DNA of 40,353 nt from CAZDET01 sp964504335 (GTDB lineage Bacteria; Bacteroidota; Bacteroidia; Chitinophagales; Saprospiraceae): contig CAZDET010000049.1 in assembly GCA_964504335.1 (NCBI GenBank), positions 1-40,353 of the forward strand, given 5' to 3'. This document shows, in pieces, positions 1 through 7,988 of the stretch. Below the pieces are notes generated by a model. The model saw only the letters and a program-made list of their open reading frames with translations. It searched no databases and was not told where the DNA came from. Positions within the stretch are counted from its first letter, which is position 1. Every line of letters starts with the position of its first letter. Made by a program: the position numbers and the translations under genes.

Positions 1-2
1 GT

Positions 3-74
3 TATTCTCGAAGCTCCCGTTATTTCAAAAACGCTCCATTTGAACGCTTTGTCGCCGATCTGACGCACGGTTAA
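3..74 (+). CDS. Possible C-terminal end of an upstream gene (partial)
   Basis: Frame 3 is open from the window edge to a TAA at 72-74. It reads like a protein end, with aromatic and charged residues in a plausible mix (RYFKNAPFERFVADLTHG). The other two forward frames stop earlier or read less like protein. Only 23 residues are visible, so no family can be named, and this could be chance. Confidence 0.3.
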   Translation, partial: YSRSSRYFKNAPFERFVADLTHG

Positions 75-170
75 CGTATGTTTAACGGCCTCTTAGCGAA
101 GTGATAATGCTTTTGGCACCAGAGAACAAACTGGCTCCACCAGCAGTTAAACACACCTGAAAACGCACGC

Positions 171-233
171 ACCACCTCACTACTTCACCACCTCAAAAAC
201 TCACAATCTCACCACCTCACAATCTCACCACCT
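171..233. repeat. Low-complexity intergenic word repeat (TCACAATCTCACCACC type)
   Basis: The leader of the M48 peptidase gene is built from repeated short words of the kind CACCTCAC, TTCACCACCTC and TCACAATCTCACCACC, the last repeated almost in tandem right up to the start codon. The strand is almost free of G. It is one of several different word-repeat tracts in intergenic DNA of this window. Confidence 0.6.
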
Positions 234-1022
234 ATGCTACGTCGGTACGCGTTTCTTCTCTTCTTTTTCTTCAGTTGCTCGACGGCTTACTTCGGCTGCG
301 GCTCGAGCGGGATCAACGTCTTTACCCCCGAGCAGGATGTTCAGCTCGGGCAACAGACCGCGCAGGAGATTGCCCAAAACCCCCAGCAGTATCCCATCCT
401 GCCGAAGCGCGGCAACGTACAGGTCTACAACTACGTGCAGGGCATCCTCGATCAGATTCTCAACACCGGCCAGGTGGCGTACCGCGACCTGTTTGTGTGG
501 GAACTGACCATCATTGATGATGACGATGTGCTCAACGCGTTCGTCACACCCGGGGGCTATATTTATGTGTATACCGGCCTTATTAAGTTTCTAGACTCCG
601 AAGACGAGCTGGCCGGCGTCCTGGGGCACGAAATTGCCCACGCCGCCCTGCGGCATTCTACCCAGAACGCGACCAAGATTTACGGCATCTCGGCCCTGCT
701 CGCCGTTGTAACGGGGCAGGCCGATCAGGGTACCCTCACGCGCATCGGGCTGGGGTTGCTCAATTTGCGGTTTGGCCGCTCCGCCGAGACCGAGGCGGAT
801 ACTTATTCCGTAATCTATCTTTGCAACCTGCCCTACCGGTCGTCCGGAGCCGCGGCCTTCTTCGAGAAAATCGAGAACCAACCCCAACCGCCCGAATTTC
901 TCAGCACGCACCCCAATCCGGGCAACCGGGTACAGAACATCAATCAGGCCGCCCAGGAGCGTGGCTGCACGGGCAATGTGCGCAACCAGTCGGAATACGA
1001 GCGCATTAAGCGGATGCTGTAG
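234..1022 (+). CDS. M48 family zinc metallopeptidase, probable lipoprotein
   Basis: This is a secreted zinc endopeptidase of the M48 (BepA/LoiP/Oma1-like) family, expected to act in envelope protein quality control. The 262-residue product starts with a hydrophobic signal segment (residues 5-20) ending at a Cys at 22 in the context YFGC, an acceptable lipobox, so it is probably lipid-anchored in the periplasm. The catalytic HEIAH motif is at 132-136, and a downstream ETEAD motif at 185-189 supplies the third zinc ligand, as in the family. The segment FVTPGGYIYVYTGL before HEIAH is also characteristic of BepA-like enzymes. No C-terminal TPR repeats follow, so it is a short LoiP-like form. Its 3' end overlaps the convergent MscS gene by 17 bp. 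Confidence 0.9.
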   Translation: MLRRYAFLLFFFFSCSTAYFGCGSSGINVFTPEQDVQLGQQTAQEIAQNPQQYPILPKRGNVQVYNYVQGILDQILNTGQVAYRDLFVWELTIIDDDDVLNAFVTPGGYIYVYTGLIKFLDSEDELAGVLGHEIAHAALRHSTQNATKIYGISALLAVVTGQADQGTLTRIGLGLLNLRFGRSAETEADTYSVIYLCNLPYRSSGAAAFFEKIENQPQPPEFLSTHPNPGNRVQNINQAAQERGCTGNVRNQSEYERIKRML

Positions 1023-2448
1023 GATCCGCTTCCGCCTCCGGCGGCGAGGAGGATGGCTGTGCCTGATGCTGCCCGTTGGGCGAGGCGCGTAGTTGCTCCG
1101 GATTGCGCACCCACAAATCCCGCTGCGGAAAGGGAATGGTGACCCCCGATTCGCGGAAACGCTGGTCGATGGCAAAGCGCAGGTCGCTTTTTACATCTTC
1201 GATGCGAATGAATTCGCGGGAAAAGAAATGCAGCGTAAAGTTGAGACTGGAATTTCCGAAATCGACGAAGCGTACGAACGGTTCCGGTTGCGCGAGTACC
1301 TTTTTGTGGTTGTTGGCCACTTCTTGCAAAATGGACCGCACGAGCTCGGTATCCGAACCGTAGGCCACTCCTACGCTCACCTGGAAGCGGGCCTTGCGCT
1401 CGAAGTGGCTCCAGTTGATGACGTTTTCGCCCACCAGTTTGCTATTCGGCACGATCACGGTGATGTTGTCGCGCGTTTCCACCAAAGACGTTCGGGTGCC
1501 AATCTTCCGGACGCTTCCTACCACATCATCGATTTCGACGACGTCGTTTACCTCTACGGTGCGTTCGAAGAGGAGGATAATCCCACAGACCAGGTCGTTG
1601 AAGGTCTGTTGCAAGCCCAGCCCAATGCCGACTAATAGAGCTGCGGCACCTCCCCAGATGAGCTGTAGATTGAGGCCAATGGAGCTGAGGGCAAACAGAA
1701 ATCCGATCACGTAAAGAAAATAGCTGATCAGCCGGTTGATGGCGTACTGCGAGCCGATATCGACTTGCTGACGGCTGTAGTACTGGTACAGGATGATGTT
1801 GCTGAATACCCAAATGATGAGCCGGACAAAAGCCAGGATCAGCAGCACGTTAAAAACGGTGGTGAGATAAATACCGACGTCTTCATTCCCCTGCGGGATG
1901 GTGAACAGGCGGAACTCGTCGAGGTGAAGGCTCTGCATCACGAAGATGGCCGCCAGCACGTAGATAAACGGAGAAATCACCCGGGAGGCACCGCTGCTCT
2001 GGCTGAGGTAGCGGTAATTGTAGATGATGGTGGAATTCGCCGTAGTCCGTTGCTTTTGGTAGCGGTTGATCAGCAGGCGGTGCGCAAACCAATCGGCCAG
2101 GAGCGTGAGCACAAGTACCCAGAGAATGCTCACGATCGTGCGAACGGACACCACCGTTCCTTCGCCAAAGGGCACCTGAAAAAGGGGATACTCCAATCCT
2201 AGCCGCCACATGACGAACAAGATGCCCAACAACGACAAACACAGGATCACCCGGCGGCGCAGCCGCTTTTGTTCGGATTCGTTGATCTCGTGGGCGGAAA
2301 AATATTTCGGCAACCACTGCCGGTGCAGCAGCAGGCTTACAAGCAGTAACCCCGCTATCACAATGACAACCTGCAGCAAATGCCCCACGCTGAGCGTCAC
2401 GCCATCCATCGACAACAACACCTCATCCAACAACTCCCGAATTTCCAT
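1006..2448 (-). CDS. MscS-family mechanosensitive ion channel
   Basis: This is a membrane channel that opens under membrane tension and releases solutes during hypoosmotic shock. The 480-residue protein has about five or six hydrophobic segments followed by the MscS pore helix and beta domain. The pore-lining stretch is rich in Gly/Ala (WGGAAALLVGIGLGLQQ), followed by the typical IILLFERTVEVNDVVEIDD and the cytoplasmic GTRTSLVETRDNITVIVPNS segment. I start at the ATG at 2448 (MEIRELLDEV) rather than the longer frame to 2517, because the extra 23 residues do not resemble family N-termini and run into the promoter region shared with divergent lpxK. The C-terminal 30 residues are low complexity (Q/S/P/A/E). 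A second, shorter MscS paralogue is at 13787. Confidence 0.92.
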   Translation of the reverse strand: MEIRELLDEVLLSMDGVTLSVGHLLQVVIVIAGLLLVSLLLHRQWLPKYFSAHEINESEQKRLRRRVILCLSLLGILFVMWRLGLEYPLFQVPFGEGTVVSVRTIVSILWVLVLTLLADWFAHRLLINRYQKQRTTANSTIIYNYRYLSQSSGASRVISPFIYVLAAIFVMQSLHLDEFRLFTIPQGNEDVGIYLTTVFNVLLILAFVRLIIWVFSNIILYQYYSRQQVDIGSQYAINRLISYFLYVIGFLFALSSIGLNLQLIWGGAAALLVGIGLGLQQTFNDLVCGIILLFERTVEVNDVVEIDDVVGSVRKIGTRTSLVETRDNITVIVPNSKLVGENVINWSHFERKARFQVSVGVAYGSDTELVRSILQEVANNHKKVLAQPEPFVRFVDFGNSSLNFTLHFFSREFIRIEDVKSDLRFAIDQRFRESGVTIPFPQRDLWVRNPEQLRASPNGQHQAQPSSSPPEAEADPTASA

Positions 2449-2613
2449 ACAGCATCCTAATGCGGTTAATTGACCGGTATTCGGCAAATTGGTTTGAAAG
2501 AAACTAAATATACACAATTCCTTCCCGGGCTATTCCATATTCCGGGCGATTACGACCTTTGCAGGCAACTGTTTAGACTTGCGGGGTGTTCGTTTTCCGC
2601 ATATTTATTCGAG

Positions 2614-3681
2614 ATGGTACAGCATACGTTAGCAAAAATTCTTTTAGCGCCCTTTTCCCTGCTTTACGGCATAGGGGTTTGGTTGCGTAACGTACTGTAC
2701 GATCGCGGCTACCTTAAACCCGTGACGTTTAACCTGCCCCTCATCAGTGTGGGGAACCTTACGGTAGGCGGATCGGGAAAGACACCCCACATCGAATACC
2801 TCATTCGCCTGCTGAAGGATTATGTGGAAGTGGCGACGCTGAGCCGCGGCTACAGCCGCAAGACCCGCGGATTCATTTGGGTAGAACCGCATATGACGGC
2901 GGAGGCCGTTGGCGATGAGCCCCTTCAGTACAAGCGCAAATACCCGGATATCACGGTGACGGTCAGCGAGGATCGCGCTTTTGCCGTTCCTCAGATCGTG
3001 GGGCGCCGGCCCGATACCCAACTGGTGTTGCTCGATGATGCCTTTCAGCACCGTGCCGTCAAACCCGGGATGCACATCCTGCTCACCGAGTACGACCGGC
3101 CCTTCACCCGCGATTGGCTGCTGCCATCGGGGCGCCTGCGCGAATGGCGATCGGCCTACCGGCGGGCGGATACCATCATTGTGAGCAAATGCCCGCCGGA
3201 TCTGCGGGAATCGGAGGCGGAGAAGCTGCGGGCGGAAATCAATCCGCTGCCCCACCAGCAGTTGTTTTTCAGCTATTACGAGTACGGACGGCCCTATTAT
3301 CTACTCGACCCCCGCTACAAATTGCAGCTTTCGGCGGATGTAGAGATCGTGCTGATCAGCGCGATTGCCAATACCGACTACCTGGTTGGCTATCTGGAAG
3401 ACCAGGTGAAGGAGGTGCACTCGATGGAGTTTGCCGACCACCACTTCTTCAGTAAAGCGGATGTGGCCACCCTGGTACGCGCCTTCAACAACCTGGAGGC
3501 GGAGCGCAAGTACATCATCACCACCGAAAAAGACGCGGTGCGGCTGGAGCTCCACCGCCAGTCGCTAATCGAATCCAAATTGCCGGTGTTCGTCTTGCCG
3601 ATTGTCGTGCAGTTCCACTTTGGGAAGGGGGCCGACTTCGATGCATCCATTCAGCAGCACCTGCTGGCATTTAAAAGCTAG
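2614..3681 (+). CDS. lpxK: Tetraacyldisaccharide 4'-kinase LpxK
   Basis: LpxK phosphorylates the 4' position of tetraacyldisaccharide-1-phosphate to form lipid IVA, at the cytoplasmic face of the inner membrane. The 355-residue protein has the N-terminal hydrophobic membrane-association stretch, the Walker A motif GNLTVGGSGKTP at residues 47-58, and the DDAFQHR motif typical of LpxK further on. Length is as expected for Bacteroidota LpxK. The start at 2614 (MVQHTLAKIL) is chosen because the family begins with this amphipathic helix; the frame is open upstream to 2470 but that part is unlike LpxK. The stop is followed 5 nt later by a glycosyltransferase start, so the genes are probably co-transcribed. 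It shows that this organism makes lipid A. Confidence 0.95.
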   Translation: MVQHTLAKILLAPFSLLYGIGVWLRNVLYDRGYLKPVTFNLPLISVGNLTVGGSGKTPHIEYLIRLLKDYVEVATLSRGYSRKTRGFIWVEPHMTAEAVGDEPLQYKRKYPDITVTVSEDRAFAVPQIVGRRPDTQLVLLDDAFQHRAVKPGMHILLTEYDRPFTRDWLLPSGRLREWRSAYRRADTIIVSKCPPDLRESEAEKLRAEINPLPHQQLFFSYYEYGRPYYLLDPRYKLQLSADVEIVLISAIANTDYLVGYLEDQVKEVHSMEFADHHFFSKADVATLVRAFNNLEAERKYIITTEKDAVRLELHRQSLIESKLPVFVLPIVVQFHFGKGADFDASIQQHLLAFKS

Positions 3682-3686
3682 TTCCA

Positions 3687-4784
3687 TTGATTTGGGTCAC
3701 GGCCTTTTTAATTGCCAGCGGGATACAACTGTTTTTCTGGTTGTTCATATTCCGTCGGTTAAGCACTTACCGGGCCCCAAAAACGCCCCAAAATCATCAA
3801 CCGCCGGTTTCTGTGGTGATTTGCGCACGCAACGAAGCAAAGAATTTGCGCAAGCATCTGCCCCGTTTCCTAAACCAAAACTACCGTTCCTTTGAAATTT
3901 TGCTCGTTGACGACCATTCGACGGACGATACACCGAAAATTTTATTGGAATTTCAAAAGAGCTTTTCTACCTTGCGTGTCATAAGGCCGCAACATCCTAC
4001 GCGGCTGGGCAAAAAAGAGGCTTTAGAGGCAGGCATTCAAGCCGCCCAATTTCAACACATTTTAGTTTCCGACGCGGATTGTTATCCCCTTACTTCTTCC
4101 TGGATATCCAGCGTAGTGAGTTATTTGTCGGAAAATGAGCTCGCGCTCGGTTACAGCCCGTACGTTCGTACTGAAAGTTGGCTCAACCGATTCCAGCGCT
4201 TCGAGACTGTCTACACTGCCATTCAATATTTCTCATTCGCAATTTTCGGGATGCCCTACATGGGTGTCGGTCGAAATATGGCCTACCACAAGGAGTTATT
4301 TCTCCGCAGTGGAGGCTTCCAAGCGCACGTGCATCTGCCATCCGGCGATGATGATCTCTTCGTCAATGCAGTGGCTCGTGCCTCTAATACGGCGATTGTC
4401 CTCGACAGAGCGGCATTCGTCCAAACAACTCCAACGAAAACTTGGAGTGGCTACTACATCCAAAAACGTCGGCATACGAGTGCCGGCAGCCTTTACCGCC
4501 CGAAGCACCAGTTGGTGCTCGGTCTGCTATCCCTAAGCCACTTTTCGCACTATGCGTTTTCAGTGGCCTGTTTATTCGCGCAGAGCGGTTTATGGCCTTT
4601 GATTTTACTAACGTATTTGGTGCGCATTAGCGTAGTAGTCTGGGTTTGGGACGGAGCCACCCGCCGCCTCGGCGATCGCGATCTCCTGCCGTGGGTTCCC
4701 CTCCTGGATGTCCTTTTTCTCAGCTACTACCTGATTTTGGCACCGGCATTATTAACCGGTAGATCCCTTGAACAATGGAAGTAG
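3687..4784 (+). CDS. Family 2 glycosyltransferase, membrane-bound
   Basis: This is a processive-type GT-A glycosyltransferase that would transfer a sugar from a nucleotide sugar at the inner membrane; the acceptor is unknown. One N-terminal transmembrane helix (about residues 2-22) precedes the GT2 domain. VVICARNE is at 44-51, LLVDDHSTDDT near 72-82, the metal-binding DAD at 129-131, the acidic SGDDDLF at 219-225 and the QKRRH motif at 259-263, corresponding to QxxRW of cellulose-synthase-like enzymes. Two hydrophobic helices follow at the C-terminus. No ATG lies near the N-terminus, so the start is a TTG at 3687, 5 nt after lpxK. Base composition is more AT-rich than lpxK or the sigma gene. 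The 3' end overlaps the sigma factor by 10 bp. A role in lipid A or glycolipid decoration is inferred from context only. Confidence 0.88.
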   Translation: MIWVTAFLIASGIQLFFWLFIFRRLSTYRAPKTPQNHQPPVSVVICARNEAKNLRKHLPRFLNQNYRSFEILLVDDHSTDDTPKILLEFQKSFSTLRVIRPQHPTRLGKKEALEAGIQAAQFQHILVSDADCYPLTSSWISSVVSYLSENELALGYSPYVRTESWLNRFQRFETVYTAIQYFSFAIFGMPYMGVGRNMAYHKELFLRSGGFQAHVHLPSGDDDLFVNAVARASNTAIVLDRAAFVQTTPTKTWSGYYIQKRRHTSAGSLYRPKHQLVLGLLSLSHFSHYAFSVACLFAQSGLWPLILLTYLVRISVVVWVWDGATRRLGDRDLLPWVPLLDVLFLSYYLILAPALLTGRSLEQWK

Positions 4785-5410
4785 TAGTAAACACTGGACT
4801 TACACAGAAAGCACAGGATGATTACGCCCTAGTCGAACAAGCACGTGGAGGCGACCAACGCGCCTACACCCGGCTCATGGAGCGGCACAAATCCGCCATT
4901 TACCACCTGATGTATCGCATGACGAACGATCGGGAAGATGCCAGCGACCTCACCATGGAGGCCTTTGGCAAGGCGTTCACCCGCCTGAACAGCTACGTGC
5001 CGAATTACGCATTCAGCACCTGGCTCTACAAGATTGCAGTAAACAACTGCATCGATCACACCCGCAAAAAGCGCCTGCCGGTGCTGTCTATCGACCAGCC
5101 CATGCAAGCCGAGGGCGAGCAGGATTTCGCCGACCTCCTCATGGCCGGCTGCCTGAATCCGGAAGAATCGGTGATTCGCCAGCAGCGCATCCTGCTGATG
5201 CGCAACCTGATGAACCGCCTCAGCCCGAAGTACCGCCGCATGATCGAATTGCGCTTTTTCGAAGAATTGAGCTACGAAGAAATTGCCAACGAGCTCGAAA
5301 TTCCCCTCGGCACCGTGAAGGCCCAGCTCTTCCGCGCCAAGGAATTGCTGGCCGATATGCTGGCTAAGCCCGGCATCACCGCCTATCTGGATCGGCGGAT
5401 TGTGGCTTAA
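4775..5410 (+). CDS. ECF-type RNA polymerase sigma factor
   Basis: This 211-residue sigma-70 family protein has only regions 2 and 4, as in extracytoplasmic-function sigma factors. Region 2 covers about residues 20-90, with the core-binding DREDASDLTMEAFGKAF and the -10 recognition stretch FSTWLYKIAVNNCIDHTRKK. Region 4 covers about 135-195 and has the helix-turn-helix ELSYEEIANELEIPLGTVKAQLFRAKELL. A moderately long linker lies between them. No anti-sigma factor gene follows; the next genes are on the other strand behind a strong hairpin. The 10-bp overlap with the glycosyltransferase, and lpxK before it, suggests translational coupling in an envelope operon. The target regulon cannot be read from the sequence. 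Confidence 0.93.
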   Translation: MEVVVNTGLTQKAQDDYALVEQARGGDQRAYTRLMERHKSAIYHLMYRMTNDREDASDLTMEAFGKAFTRLNSYVPNYAFSTWLYKIAVNNCIDHTRKKRLPVLSIDQPMQAEGEQDFADLLMAGCLNPEESVIRQQRILLMRNLMNRLSPKYRRMIELRFFEELSYEEIANELEIPLGTVKAQLFRAKELLADMLAKPGITAYLDRRIVA

Positions 5411-5461
5411 TTGCTTCACGAAAGACCTATTAATCGATTGTACCTTTACCAACCAAAGAAA

Positions 5462-5497
5462 GGCTGAGCGCCGACGTGCGAGCACGTGGCGCCAGCC
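5462..5497. terminator. Strong GC hairpin between convergent genes (bidirectional terminator candidate)
   Basis: Arms GGCTGaGCGCCgACGTGC and GCACGTgGCGCCAGCC form a long stem with a two-base loop between the stop of the sigma gene (5410) and the stop of the minus-strand gene (5534). On the minus strand it is followed by a T-rich TTTCTTTGG, so termination of the minus-strand transcript is the better-supported reading; the plus strand lacks a T run. Confidence 0.6.
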
Positions 5498-5533
5498 CAA
5501 ATGAAGGAAACGGAGAAGGATCTCAGGTGCCGC

Positions 5534-5941
5534 CTACCGGCGGGCGTTTCCTCCGAACATACGTCGACGCTGTCTCTGGCGACGGGCGAGAATCCCAAAC
5601 CAAGCGGCTAGGGCACCCACTACGCAGGTCATGCTGATCAGGAAAAACTTGGTCTTCAAGCTGCTTTGCTTCACCCATTTATGGGCGGTGTAAGCCAGCC
5701 GCTTGATATGTAATGCAGGCAGTACCGGTACGAACTCGTGGCGAGTCAGTCGAAATAGCTCCGGGTCGGGTTGCGATATGCCGTCTAGGCGGCGCTCCGG
5801 TCGTACGGGCCAGACTTCCCTCTGGCTGGGGAGAGACGGCATTCGTGAATGCCGGTCGCGATGCTGGTAGGAATAGTGCTTTCCGGAATGGAAAGTGAGA
5901 AATAGAGCGGTCAGTAAGATTTTTGGTATCAGATTGCTCAT
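5534..5941 (-). CDS. Hypothetical small exported/membrane protein
   Basis: A 135-residue protein of unknown family. The N-terminus (LIPKILLTALFLTFHS) resembles a signal peptide. The middle is Arg/Pro/His-rich, with a stretch like DPELFRLTRHEFVPVLPALHIKRL. A clear transmembrane helix (FFLISMTCVVGALAAWFGIL) lies near the C-terminus, followed by a very basic tail (RRQRQRRR). This fits a small single-pass inner membrane protein with a cytoplasmic basic end. It sits 44 bp behind a small lipoprotein gene on the same strand and may share its transcript. I do not recognise it, and coding status rests only on the open frame, the signal and the helix. Confidence 0.5.
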   Translation of the reverse strand: MSNLIPKILLTALFLTFHSGKHYSYQHRDRHSRMPSLPSQREVWPVRPERRLDGISQPDPELFRLTRHEFVPVLPALHIKRLAYTAHKWVKQSSLKTKFFLISMTCVVGALAAWFGILARRQRQRRRMFGGNARR

Positions 5942-5985
5942 GATTGGTAATCAGTAAGTGATTATCGTCCTGGAGTACCGATCTA

Positions 5986-6318
5986 TTAGCGCCATCGGTC
6001 CCTTCTTCTCTTTTCGGCTTCTTCGATCAATGCATTAGCCCGGCAATTCAAATAAGTAGCTCGGTATCGGTAAAAGTCTTTTTGCTGCTGTTCGGAGAAA
6101 CACTCTTCGTATTGGAAATACAGCGTATCGAGGCGTTTGAACTGAGTGTCGAGACGTTCGTAGACGGGGTAAGGTAGAGTCTTACAGTGTGGTGCGGTCA
6201 GTTCGTAAAAGGTCTTGTACGCTTCGTATATCTCATTCGGATCGATAAGTACTTGGCTGCACTTATTGCAAGCACTCATACCCAATGACAAGGCCAGGCA
6301 CAGCAGCAGGCGATTCAT
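5986..6318 (-). CDS. Small lipoprotein of unknown function
   Basis: A 110-residue protein with a signal peptide MNRLLLCLALSLGMSAC ending in a clear lipobox (L-G-M-S-A-C, lipidated Cys at 17). The mature part is short, charged and predicted helical, with Tyr- and Phe-rich spacing (EIYEAYKTFYELTA, RLDTLYFQYEECF), five cysteines after the lipid anchor and a basic C-terminal end (EEAEKRRRDRW). No family recognised. It precedes the hypothetical gene at 5534-5941 on the same strand. More than 500 bp of AT-rich DNA lies upstream. Confidence 0.7.
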   Translation of the reverse strand: MNRLLLCLALSLGMSACNKCSQVLIDPNEIYEAYKTFYELTAPHCKTLPYPVYERLDTQFKRLDTLYFQYEECFSEQQQKDFYRYRATYLNCRANALIEEAEKRRRDRWR

Positions 6319-6848
6319 CCGTCGCGGTAATTTTGCTGCGGGCCAAATAAGGTCGGCAAGCTGGAACTAATTGGACGTTTGTAGTGGTTCATAACTTATC
6401 GGATTGGTGAATGATTAACTTGATTACAAGTTAGTATTCGAAGTTAAATCGTACAATATCTGTGTATTTTATTTACGTAAACTATCCACGCAGCGGCAAC
6501 TAGTGTATAGACATGATTTTTTCCACATTGTGAATAACTCCATTCCGTAATTACCTAAGCGATAGGTATCTTCATTCTATGTAGAAATATGCAACCCGTG
6601 ATCGTGCAGTAAATCAATCTTATCAGTAGGTGGCATAAATATTTTCCGGGTTGCTTAATTATATACACTCTAGTTTTTCTTTTTGAATGTTTGCTTTTTA
6701 TCTTTGCGAGCCCTCACCCGGACAGGTAGGGATTGAGAATCGACTAGGCATCACCCCGCGCTAACAGTATAGCAGTAGGTATGGCTGGGCAGATTTCGGG
6801 CAGATAAGTACAGACATAGACTAGAAAAGCTAAGAAAACAAGCCACCT
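6319..6848. other. AT-rich intergenic region between divergent genes
   Basis: No open frame of useful length is visible in these 530 bases. The DNA is clearly more AT-rich than the surrounding genes. The only recognisable element is a -7 promoter box at 6699-6706 reading toward the gene at 6849. The promoter for the minus-strand lipoprotein must also lie here but I cannot point to a clear match. Confidence 0.6.
6699..6706 (+). promoter_or_regulatory. Bacteroidota -7 promoter element TATCTTTG
   Basis: Perfect match to TAnnTTTG. The nearest TTTG upstream (6682-6685) has a 13-base spacer, shorter than the usual 19-20, so the -33 element is weak. Transcription from here would give the gene at 6849 a leader of about 135 nt. 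Confidence 0.55.
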
Positions 6849-7988
6849 ATGGATCAGGTACTGCTCTTGTACATCGAGACGCTGCAGTCTGGTGAAGAGC
6901 TAGCAGAAAAAAACGGAAAACCGGTCGCGGTTTGTCAATTCATTGAGCAGTTGGAGAAAAACGAGGGGCTTACGGTCGGCAACTTCATTTACTGTCCGGT
7001 CTGTCTGGATAAATTGCATCCAAGTAAGATTGATCCGACCATTGCAGCGCATCTTAAGCAAGCAGTACTCGACATGACCCAGGAAGAGTATAAATTCCTT
7101 TACGTCAATTCTTTAGAGCCTTTAATGCAATATAAAACCGATGTCTATTTCCACTACATCGGTCTGTTGGTAGACCATACCCAACTAACCTTCAAAATTT
7201 ACAATTCACAGAAGCCCTTCTTCGACCAGGAGCAATTGAAAATTGCCTTCGATATTTTTAAATTTCAGAAGGATAAAGAAGTGCCTACTCGCTACGAAGT
7301 AACGAGCTCCATCAATCGAACCGAAGAGTCGAAGCTGAACGAAAAGTCAGTCCGCATCAAGGGTTATCAAAAACGCGTTCAGAATAGTGTAATGGAACCG
7401 GTGACAGATACCATCCGTGGATTGATTATGGATTACCATGAGAAGGGGATGAGCGACTATGCAATTGCCAAAAAACTGAATCACGACGGTTACCTGACCG
7501 CCAAAAACCGCCCGTTTCAGGCGACCACCGTAAAGAGACACCGGGAACACGTGGAAGATATTCGCAATCGCATGTCTTATTCAGAGGCGTACACTTTGTT
7601 GAATGTAGCATCAAAACCAACCTCAGAAGGCACACCTGCTAAGTTGAAGCAAATCGAGGTGGCGATTTCGCCGGACACCAATTTCAGCCTGAAACAACGC
7701 GAAATTCCCAAGCTGCCGGTTAAGACCCCACTGGATACCAAACTCACTGCGCGCATTTACGATAACTTTCGTGGGGAGGAAGACCCCTTGTACGTCGTAG
7801 AATTCGCTCCGGGGGTCAGCCTGCTGGAGTTCGATATCTACAACGATACTATCCTCGGCCCGGGGCGGTATTATGTCGAACTGACAGCAGAGGGATACAG
7901 AAAGCGGGAGCAAACGTTCACCATTGGTGCGGAAGGCATTTATCACATTCCAGAAACGACCAAAATGAAAGTCAACTCGAATCCCTGA
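6849..7988 (+). CDS. Unknown protein with a recombinase-like DNA-binding stretch
   Basis: A 379-residue protein I cannot assign to a named family. The N-terminal third is mostly helical with a CPVC motif at 49-52. Residues 186-232 (TDTIRGLIMDYHEKGMSDYA, then IAKKLNHDGYLTAKNRPFQA and TTVKRH) closely follow the pattern of the Recombinase domain of large serine recombinases: a helix, the G-x-S-x-x-x-IA-x-x-LN-x-x-G turn, then T-x-x-x-x-x-F-x-x-x-T-V. No resolvase catalytic domain is present, so the segment is probably a DNA-binding helix-turn-helix without recombinase activity. The last 80 residues look like a beta-sandwich (GPGRYYVELTAEGYRKREQ), as in PEGA/carboxypeptidase-regulatory-like domains. 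Its 3' end overlaps by 17 bp the convergent TPR-CHAT gene. A regulatory role toward that gene is only a guess. Confidence 0.75.
   Translation: MDQVLLLYIETLQSGEELAEKNGKPVAVCQFIEQLEKNEGLTVGNFIYCPVCLDKLHPSKIDPTIAAHLKQAVLDMTQEEYKFLYVNSLEPLMQYKTDVYFHYIGLLVDHTQLTFKIYNSQKPFFDQEQLKIAFDIFKFQKDKEVPTRYEVTSSINRTEESKLNEKSVRIKGYQKRVQNSVMEPVTDTIRGLIMDYHEKGMSDYAIAKKLNHDGYLTAKNRPFQATTVKRHREHVEDIRNRMSYSEAYTLLNVASKPTSEGTPAKLKQIEVAISPDTNFSLKQREIPKLPVKTPLDTKLTARIYDNFRGEEDPLYVVEFAPGVSLLEFDIYNDTILGPGRYYVELTAEGYRKREQTFTIGAEGIYHIPETTKMKVNSNP

Noticed and set aside
5427..5445. TTGTACCTTTACC as a plus-strand promoter
   Set aside because: It resembles TAnnTTTG, but no plus-strand gene follows; the next genes are on the minus strand behind a strong hairpin.
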